NCBI GenBank assembly: GCA_958439205.1
Contig: OY288189.1
Span: 2,433,001 to 2,497,000 of the forward strand
Direction of reading: 5' to 3'
DNA length: 64,000 nucleotides
DNA from: an uncultured Allorhizobium sp.
GTDB lineage: Bacteria > Pseudomonadota > Alphaproteobacteria > Rhizobiales > Rhizobiaceae
Part shown: positions 58,647 through 64,000 of the stretch, in pieces
How positions within the stretch are numbered: position 1 is the first letter of the stretch
How the letters are laid out: every line of letters starts with the position of its first letter
The notes under the pieces: model-generated
The model's database searches: none
Told to the model about the DNA's origin: nothing
What the model saw: only the letters and a program-made list of their open reading frames with translations
Made by a program: the position numbers and the translations under genes

Positions 58647-59219
58647 TTAGTCATGTCGTCTTGTCTGGGTCTCACGAATATCGTCAGACGTTCGGAACAA
58701 TACATGTCGCTTCAATTGAGGGTGGCTGTCCGGGACTTTCGGATGATCGAAGTCCTCACCTTGCAAGTGTTGCATGCCGAGGCGTCGCATGACGGCGATC
58801 GAGCGGTAATTGTCATGCACGGCGAATGCATGGATCACCGGGTGGCCTAGGGTGTGCCGGCCATATTCGAGCAGGCGGGCCGCAGCCTCTGTGACATAGC
58901 CCTTGCCCCAGAAGCGGGTCGCGAGACGCCAGCCGATTTCCACCGATCCGTCCGGCAGGATGCCCGGAAGATCGGCTTTCGCCAGTCCGCAGTAGCCCAT
59001 CGCCTCGTCCGTCTGACGATCGGCGAGAGCATAGAAGCCCAGACCGGTCTCGGCGATCATGTTGCGATTGTAGTCGAAGAGCAGATCGCATTCCTCGTGG
59101 CTGCGGCGGTACGGAAAGAAGGCCACGACCTTCTCGTCGCGGTTGATCTCGCGAAACAGGTTGCGGTCATCCTCTCGCCAGTTGCGAAGTGTGAGCCGTT
59201 CTGTTTCGACGATGATCAT
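58647..59219 (-). CDS. GNAT-family N-acetyltransferase
   Basis: A 190-residue acetyltransferase of the RimJ/RimL-like (Acetyltransf_3) type. It begins VETERLTLRNWREDD, with the acetyl-CoA site in EIGWRLATRFWGKGYVTEAAARLLEYG, and IHAFAVHDNYRSIAVMRRLGM in the last conserved segment, which are the usual blocks. Substrate unknown: ribosomal proteins, antibiotics or small amines are all possible. It lies between the GGDEF/EAL gene and serB on the same strand, with short gaps but no clear functional link. Confidence 0.85.
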   Translation of the reverse strand: MIIVETERLTLRNWREDDRNLFREINRDEKVVAFFPYRRSHEECDLLFDYNRNMIAETGLGFYALADRQTDEAMGYCGLAKADLPGILPDGSVEIGWRLATRFWGKGYVTEAAARLLEYGRHTLGHPVIHAFAVHDNYRSIAVMRRLGMQHLQGEDFDHPKVPDSHPQLKRHVLFRTSDDIRETQTRRHD

Positions 59220-59231
59220 CCGGGATGACTT

Positions 59232-60122
59232 TCAGGCTGTAACAAAATCGGACTTGCGGTAGCCCTGCAGATAGAGGAGGGCGGTCAGATCGCCGTGATC
59301 AATCCGGATCTTGGCTTCTGCCGCGACCGCGGGCTTGGCGTGCAGTGCTACGCCGGAGCCGGCAATGTCGAGCATGCCGAGATCGTTCGCGCCGTCACCA
59401 ACGGCGATGGCGTCACTGGGAGAAATGCCGAGTCGTCCTGCGATGTCGAGAAGCGAATCTACCTTGGCCTGCTTGCCGAGGATCGGTTCGGCTACTTCGC
59501 CGGTCAGGACCCCATCCTGTTCGATAAGGATATTGGCGCGGTTCTCGTCAAAGCCGAGCATGGCGGAGATCGGGGCTGTAAAGACGGTGAATCCGCCGGA
59601 GACGAGTGCTGCATAACCGCCCCTGGCCTTCATGGTGGCGATCAGTTCTCGGCCGCCCGGGGTGAGCGTGATGCGCTTTTCGATTACTTCGTCGACCACG
59701 GTGATCGGTAGCCCCTTCAGCAGCGCCACGCGCTCACGAAGGGCTGGTTCGAAGGCGATCTCGCCGTTCATGGCACGCGCCGTGATCTGGGATACCTTGT
59801 CCTTCAGGCCGACCTCTGCTGCCAGTTCGTCGATGCATTCCTGACCGATCATGGTCGAATCCATGTCCGCGATCAGGAAGGACTTGCGCCGGGTCTCGGC
59901 GTTCTGCACCGCAACGTCGACAGCGTGACCTGCGACGACCCCGCGCAGAAGGCGGTCCGCCTCTGCGGCGTCCGTGCCGTCCGGAAGCGGGATATCGCAG
60001 GCAATCCCGTCAGCCAGCCAGTAGAGACGGGAGGATGCCACAGCGTCTGCAGCCTTCTCGGCAAGCGCCGGGGTCAGAACAGGGTTTGACGGATTGGCGA
60101 CAAGCGTGGCAACCAAGGCCAT
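59232..60122 (-). CDS. serB: phosphoserine phosphatase SerB
   Basis: SerB performs the last step of serine synthesis. The 296-residue protein has an ACT-like N-terminal domain and a HAD-phosphatase domain with the nucleophile motif ADMDSTMIG (Asp86, Asp88), LVSGGFTVFT and AVGDGANDLGML. I use the ATG at 60122; its start codon shares bases with the divergent miaA start (60121), so the two genes begin back to back. Promoters for each must lie in the opposite gene. The longer frame upstream is inside miaA. Confidence 0.94.
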   Translation of the reverse strand: MALVATLVANPSNPVLTPALAEKAADAVASSRLYWLADGIACDIPLPDGTDAAEADRLLRGVVAGHAVDVAVQNAETRRKSFLIADMDSTMIGQECIDELAAEVGLKDKVSQITARAMNGEIAFEPALRERVALLKGLPITVVDEVIEKRITLTPGGRELIATMKARGGYAALVSGGFTVFTAPISAMLGFDENRANILIEQDGVLTGEVAEPILGKQAKVDSLLDIAGRLGISPSDAIAVGDGANDLGMLDIAGSGVALHAKPAVAAEAKIRIDHGDLTALLYLQGYRKSDFVTA

Positions 60123-61035
60123 GATGGAAGATCCTAGCAAGAACAATGACGCGATCCTGATAACCGGGCCGACCGCCAGCGGCAAGTCCGCGCTGGCACT
60201 CGCCTTCGCACGAGCACACGATGGCGTGGTGATCAACGCCGACAGCATGCAGGTCTACGACACCTTGCAAGTGATCACCGCACGTCCGAGCGTGGAGGAG
60301 ATGGGAGGCGTCGCGCACCAACTCTACGGTCATGTCCCGGCCAGCCGGAGCTACTCGACCGGTGACTGGTTGCGGGAGGCGGGTTCTCTCCTGGCAAGCC
60401 TTCGAAACGAGGGGCGGCTTCCCGTCATCATCGGGGGCACTGGCCTTTACTTCAAGGCCCTGACCGGCGGCCTGTCGGATATGCCGGCCATTCCGGACGC
60501 TGTGCGAGCGACCATCCGCCAGAGGCTGGAGGCGGAAGGGCCCGAGGTTCTGCACGAAGAGCTGGCAGCACTCGATCCACCGGCGGCGCAACGGCTCAAT
60601 GCGAGCGACGGGCAGCGGATCGTCCGCGCGCTGGAAGTCTTGACCGCGACCGGTCGCTCAATCGCCGAGTTTCAGAAGCAGTCAGGCCCCATGTTGATCG
60701 ATCCGGATCGTGCCCTGAAGCTTGTCGTCCTGCCGGATCGCAAGCTGCTGCATGACAGGATCAATCGGCGGTTTGCGCTGATGATGGAGGCGGGGGCTAT
60801 CGAAGAGGTTGAAGCGCTCATGCGTCTTCAGCTGGCGCCGGAGATGCCTGTGATGAAGGCGATCGGTGTGTCGCAGATCGCCGACATGATGGCGGGTCGG
60901 ATCAGCCGCGCCGAGGCGGTCGATCGTGCGTCAGCGGCCACACGGCAATATGCCAAACGGCAGATGACCTGGTTCCGCAATCAGATGGACGACAGCTGGC
61001 AGCGGATCGACCCGGCGACATACCGGGTCGGCTGA
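60121..61035 (+). CDS. miaA: tRNA dimethylallyltransferase MiaA
   Basis: MiaA adds a dimethylallyl group to A37 of tRNAs that read codons starting with U. The 304-residue protein has the P-loop LITGPTASGKSALAL (residues 13-27), VINADSMQVYDTLQVITARPS, the IGGTGLYFKALTGGLSD block and, near the C-terminus, RQYAKRQMTWFRNQ. The start at 60121 overlaps the serB start codon on the other strand by two bases; the next ATG at 60124 is equally possible. An ATG at 60094 would extend into serB. Confidence 0.94.
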   Translation: MMEDPSKNNDAILITGPTASGKSALALAFARAHDGVVINADSMQVYDTLQVITARPSVEEMGGVAHQLYGHVPASRSYSTGDWLREAGSLLASLRNEGRLPVIIGGTGLYFKALTGGLSDMPAIPDAVRATIRQRLEAEGPEVLHEELAALDPPAAQRLNASDGQRIVRALEVLTATGRSIAEFQKQSGPMLIDPDRALKLVVLPDRKLLHDRINRRFALMMEAGAIEEVEALMRLQLAPEMPVMKAIGVSQIADMMAGRISRAEAVDRASAATRQYAKRQMTWFRNQMDDSWQRIDPATYRVG

Positions 61036-61042
61036 CGATTTC

Positions 61043-63160
61043 TCAATCGCGCTTGTAGAGGCTGGAAAGCGGCTTCTTCAGAATGCTTTCCCGCAGCGAC
61101 GATCCGCCCTCGCGACGGAGCGGCTGCGAACCGAAGGTCGTTGCCGGCGGCTCGGTTGAGAAGGCCGGCGCCGGGGCTTCAGGGCGTGGGCGCGGCACAT
61201 CGTCAATACCTGCGCGCGGAAGCATGTCCGGGCGATAGGGCTCGATAGCCGGTGTCTCAGAGGCCGGCAGCGTGTGACGCTGGACAGGTGCATCATAAGC
61301 CGGGCGAGGAGCGGGCTGATAAGGCGACGCCGCTGGCGGTGCTACGGGCAATGCCCGGGGACGCAGGCTTGCGTGCGGGTCGTCGTAGAAATCGTCGTCC
61401 AGTTCCTCGTCGTCATAGATGCCGTCAGGCGCAGACGGGATGTCGTCACGACTATAGCCGTCAAAGCTTTGCTGGAAGGCCGAGATATCCGGTCCGACAA
61501 TGGCGCGCATGCGGCCAACGATCGTGCGAAGGTCGACCGTATCCGGCGTCTCTTCGGTGTATTTGGCATTCACCCCGTTGGCCTTCGGCAGTGCCGATTC
61601 GTCGACGCGGCTGAAGCGCATGCGCATCGGGACGGCGATTGCCTCGCCGAAGGCGATCGCTTCGCCGTTGCCTATCGACGAGATGAAGCTGGTGGTCGAG
61701 ATCGAGCTGTCGGGGATCGCCGAGCGGATGATCTCCTGGTCGCGGTCGTTGGCGAGGCGCATGGCAAACAGCGTCGAACACTGCGACAGGATCGTCTGAT
61801 CGAGTTCGCCGGGACGCTGGGTAATGACGCCGAGCGACACGCCGTATTTACGGCCTTCCTTGGCGATGCGGGCGATGGCCTGGCGGGTCGGGAAGAAGCC
61901 GAGAGTGGGATCCGCGGGAACGTAGCGATGGGCTTCCTCGCAGACGACCAGCATATGGATCGCGCCATTTGACCAGAGGGCCAGCTCAAAGGCCATGCGG
62001 CAAAGAACCGAGGCGACGGAATTCACGACTTCGGATGGAATGCCGGCCAGCTGGAAGGTCGAGATCGGGCGGTGATCTCCCGGGATGCGGAAGATATGCG
62101 CGATCGTCTCCATGATCGTGTCGCTGATCGTGTTGTTGGAGAACATGAAGTGATAGCGGGGGTCATTGACCGCCGACATGATGCGCATCTTCAGCGACCG
62201 CAGAAAAGGCTTCTCGCCGCGGCCTTCCAAACGACCGATCCGCTCGTCGATAAGCGCCATGAGATCGGCAATACGGTAAGGCACCGGTGTGTCGGCCGTC
62301 ATGGAACTCTTGTCGGCCATGCGGCGCATCAGGGCGCTTTCGTTGCCCCGGAAGGCGCGCTTGGCCTCGGGCATCAGATCGCGCAGGATGTCGAGTTCTT
62401 CCGGTACCGGCGGGCGACCACGGAAGAGAACTTCCGCGAACTCCTCCAGCCGCATCAGCCAGAAGGGAAGGTCGAGCGTGTCGGTGTCGATGACGACAGC
62501 AAGCTCCGGGAAGGCGGCAGCGAACTCGTTGTGCGGGTCGAGGATCAGGATGCGCAGCTTCGGATCGCTCTCGATCGCCTTGCGCAGGAGAAGCGAAACG
62601 GCGGTCGATTTGCCGACGCCGGTCGAGCCGACTACGGCGAAGTGTTTCGACAGCATCGAGGGAATGTGGATCGTCGCGTCAATCGTCTCGTCCTGGGTCA
62701 GCTTGCCGATGACTGCGGTGTCGTTGAGACGCGTATCGTAGATGCGCAGAAGGTCGGCGGCGCGAATGCGGTGTGCGATGGCGCCGAGATAGGGGTAGCG
62801 CGAGATACCGGTGGAGAATACTTCCTTGCCGTCGTCCTGGACATAGACCTCGCCCAGCAGCTCGACTTCAATCAGGAACTGGTTGTCGGTACCTTCGCCC
62901 CAGTCCTTGCCTTCGGTCTGCATCGAATAGGCAAGCGCCACGACACGGTTCTTGCCGACGCTGATCGAGATCAGCCGGCCGACGGACCAGAGTTCGGTGA
63001 GGTCGGTGCCGCCATCGGCGGCCACGGCTGCAATGGTCGCGCGCGAGCCATTACAGGCGACGACGCGCCCGAGCATCCGGTTGCCAGGCCGCATGCCATC
63101 GCGGCGCTCTTGTTCTCCGGCATCGCCGGACTTGTGAAGATCATCGTTCAACAAGCGCAT
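61043..63160 (-). CDS. HerA-like ATPase (DUF87 type)
   Basis: A 705-residue P-loop ATPase of the HerA/FtsK superfamily. It has an N-terminal HAS-barrel-like beta domain (GRVVACNGSRATIAAV, LISISVGKNRVVAL), Walker A VVGSTGVGKSTAVSLLLRKA near residue 185, Walker B MLVVCEEAHRYVP, an arginine-finger candidate region (GVITQRPGELDQTILSQCS) and a Pro-rich, probably disordered tail of about 150 residues. HerA relatives translocate DNA in repair with a nuclease partner such as NurA, but no NurA-like gene is adjacent, so the role is unknown. The 5' end could be at a downstream Met, as the ribosome-binding site is too close to the first ATG. Confidence 0.87.
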   Translation of the reverse strand: MRLLNDDLHKSGDAGEQERRDGMRPGNRMLGRVVACNGSRATIAAVAADGGTDLTELWSVGRLISISVGKNRVVALAYSMQTEGKDWGEGTDNQFLIEVELLGEVYVQDDGKEVFSTGISRYPYLGAIAHRIRAADLLRIYDTRLNDTAVIGKLTQDETIDATIHIPSMLSKHFAVVGSTGVGKSTAVSLLLRKAIESDPKLRILILDPHNEFAAAFPELAVVIDTDTLDLPFWLMRLEEFAEVLFRGRPPVPEELDILRDLMPEAKRAFRGNESALMRRMADKSSMTADTPVPYRIADLMALIDERIGRLEGRGEKPFLRSLKMRIMSAVNDPRYHFMFSNNTISDTIMETIAHIFRIPGDHRPISTFQLAGIPSEVVNSVASVLCRMAFELALWSNGAIHMLVVCEEAHRYVPADPTLGFFPTRQAIARIAKEGRKYGVSLGVITQRPGELDQTILSQCSTLFAMRLANDRDQEIIRSAIPDSSISTTSFISSIGNGEAIAFGEAIAVPMRMRFSRVDESALPKANGVNAKYTEETPDTVDLRTIVGRMRAIVGPDISAFQQSFDGYSRDDIPSAPDGIYDDEELDDDFYDDPHASLRPRALPVAPPAASPYQPAPRPAYDAPVQRHTLPASETPAIEPYRPDMLPRAGIDDVPRPRPEAPAPAFSTEPPATTFGSQPLRREGGSSLRESILKKPLSSLYKRD

Positions 63161-63291
63161 TCTCCCTGCTGGCGCAAGCTTAGGGCGGAGCGCTTAAAAT
63201 TTCGTGTAATCGGTTAGCTGCGCAGTGAGATTTGATCGGCCTCTGCGCAACAAACTTTCGCGAGCGGCGGCGAAAATTTCCGAAAGATGCG

Positions 63292-63320
63292 TTGACGCTG
63301 GGGTGCTTTCTGGCTAACAC
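63292..63320 (+). promoter_or_regulatory. candidate promoter of the ilv leader
   Basis: TTGACG (63292-63297) and TAACAC (63315-63320) are 17 bases apart. Transcription would start near 63327, only about two bases before the leader-peptide ATG, so the leader message may be almost leaderless. The preceding 130 bases after the HerA-like gene hold no other feature I can identify. Confidence 0.6.
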
Positions 63321-63328
63321 TTCGCTCC

Positions 63329-63385
63329 ATGAAAAACTCGGTTGCACTTATCGTGGTGGGACGGCGCATGGGCAGGATGGTGTAA
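63329..63385 (+). CDS. ilv leader peptide rich in branched-chain residues
   Basis: A short frame of 18 codons plus stop, MKNSVALIVVGRRMGRMV, with Val, Leu, Ile, Val, Val close together. Its length, its position between a promoter and a terminator before ilvB, and the codons mark it as the leader peptide of a classic attenuator: ribosome stalling at these codons when branched-chain amino acids are scarce prevents terminator formation. It is much too short for normal gene calling. It may be read without a Shine-Dalgarno site. Confidence 0.85.
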   Translation: MKNSVALIVVGRRMGRMV

Positions 63386-63411
63386 CCATCCGGCGATAGC
63401 CACCCATGCGC
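63364..63411 (+). promoter_or_regulatory. leader/attenuator hairpins of the ilv operon
   Basis: Outer arms 63364-63372 (GCGCATGGG) and 63403-63411 pair perfectly over nine bases; within them 63375-63380 (GGATGG) and 63386-63391 (CCATCC) form a second 6-bp hairpin. The outer stem includes the end of the leader peptide frame, so a ribosome at the leader stop or stalled at the Val/Ile codons would alter the structure. This is the 5' part of an attenuator. Confidence 0.8.
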
Positions 63412-63419
63412 TAGATGAC

Positions 63420-63443
63420 AGGCTCCTCAAGGGGCCTTTTTTT
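63420..63443 (+). terminator. attenuator terminator before ilvB
   Basis: A 7-bp stem (AGGCTCC at 63420-63426, GGGGCCT at 63431-63437, one wobble, loop TCAA) is followed by a run of T to 63443. It lies 56 bases before ilvB and is the terminating hairpin of the attenuator. Confidence 0.88.
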
Positions 63444-63499
63444 ATGCCCTAAACCGGGTTATCAGCCCCAAAAACCAAGAAGGCAGATGGAAACACAGC

Positions 63500-64000
63500 A
63501 TGACGGGTAAAGACAATCAGATGACTGGCGCCGAGATCGTCCTGCGCGCGCTCAAGGATAACGGTGTCGAGCATATCTTCGGCTATCCCGGTGGGGCCGT
63601 GCTTCCGATCTATGATGAGATCTTCCAGCAGGAAGACATCCAGCACATCCTGGTCCGCCACGAGCAGGGTGCCGGCCACGCAGCCGAAGGCTATGCGCGC
63701 TCGACCGGCAAGGTCGGCGTCATGCTGGTTACATCTGGCCCTGGCGCGACCAATGCGGTGACTCCGCTGCAGGACGCGCTGATGGACAGCGTTCCGCTGG
63801 TCTGCATCTCCGGCCAGGTCCCGACCTCGCTGATCGGCTCTGATGCCTTCCAGGAATGCGACACCGTCGGCATCACGCGCCCCTGCACCAAGCACAACTG
63901 GCTGGTCAAGGACGTCAACCAGCTGGCCTCGATCATCCATGAAGCCTTCCGCATCGCCCAGACGGGCCGTCCGGGTCCGGTTCTCGTCGACATCCCGAAG
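63500..64000 (+). CDS. ilvB: acetolactate synthase large subunit, 5' part
   Basis: The first 167 codons of a gene that continues beyond the window. Acetolactate synthase starts branched-chain amino acid synthesis using thiamine diphosphate. The visible part has the ThDP-binding glutamate Glu55 in [16 protein letters not shown], the [16 protein letters not shown] opening, and the [14 protein letters not shown] and [13 protein letters not shown] blocks. The start at 63500 begins [15 protein letters not shown]. Regulation is through the upstream leader peptide and attenuator. The small subunit ilvH should follow outside the window. Confidence 0.93.
   Translation, partial: MTGKDNQMTGAEIVLRALKDNGVEHIFGYPGGAVLPIYDEIFQQEDIQHILVRHEQGAGHAAEGYARSTGKVGVMLVTSGPGATNAVTPLQDALMDSVPLVCISGQVPTSLIGSDAFQECDTVGITRPCTKHNWLVKDVNQLASIIHEAFRIAQTGRPGPVLVDIPK

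Noticed and set aside
57930..58850. 306-codon open frame opposite the GGDEF/EAL membrane region
   Set aside because: It crosses the boundary of two minus-strand genes and mirrors transmembrane codons; judged a shadow.

Overview
The window is a high-GC chromosomal segment from an alphaproteobacterium, most likely a member of the Rhizobiaceae. The support is the ftsQ-ftsA-ftsZ-lpxC end of the division/cell-wall cluster with a rhizobial-style long FtsZ tail, a split (circularly permuted) tmRNA gene beside sspB, a thyA-folA-hflK-hflC-degP block, small rhizobial families (DUF1127, DUF2164, DUF4169, DUF6074 types) and a leader-peptide attenuator in front of ilvB. I cannot name the genus without a database search. 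No insertion sequence, transposase, CRISPR array, tRNA or rRNA gene was seen.

Layout. 1-5.7 kb: division and envelope genes (ftsQ end, ftsA, ftsZ, lpxC, bamD). 5.7-12 kb: recN, a cardiolipin-synthase-like phospholipase D protein, an endo/exonuclease/phosphatase-fold protein and ligA. 12-16.7 kb, minus strand: a diguanylate cyclase, a paired TIGR02588/TIGR02587-type unknown operon and a DEAD-box RNA helicase with an in-frame 18-nt repeat tract. 16.8-19.2 kb: an AT-rich accessory island with a two-gene operon, a non-retron, non-intron reverse transcriptase and a RecB-like PD-(D/E)XK nuclease candidate, preceded by consecutive hairpins. 19.2-26.3 kb: creA-like gene, small secreted protein, cheW and chemoreceptor, DUF2189 membrane protein, SCO1-type copper chaperone, prmA and a DUF1127 protein. 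26.5-35.9 kb: aminopeptidase P, azlCD, panC-panB, nicotinamidase, membrane PQQ glucose dehydrogenase and thymidine kinase. 36-48.5 kb: UvrD/PcrA helicase, an RND efflux pair, an FAD-linked oxidase and a large AsmA-type protein. 48.5-56.2 kb: small regulators, sspB, ssrA (tmRNA), thyA, folA, hflK, hflC, a DUF2065 protein and a Do-type protease. 56.2-64 kb: GGDEF/EAL protein, GNAT acetyltransferase, serB, miaA, HerA-like ATPase, then the ilv leader/attenuator and the start of ilvB.

Functional links. sspB and ssrA lie side by side on the same strand and both serve tagging and ClpXP degradation of products of stalled ribosomes; hflK/hflC and the Do protease add membrane and periplasmic protein quality control. 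thyA and folA are coupled through the folate cycle. panC and panB form the pantothenate operon.

The strongest candidate for an undescribed system is the reverse transcriptase/nuclease operon at about 16.82-19.19 kb. It is visibly AT-richer than its flanks (22 of 60 bases G+C in 18181-18240, against 39 of 60 in 19321-19380), has GTGA-overlapping genes, and carries a potentially structured leader of the kind a template or cofactor RNA would need. This matches the general plan of defence-associated reverse transcriptases, but the pairing and the function are inference.
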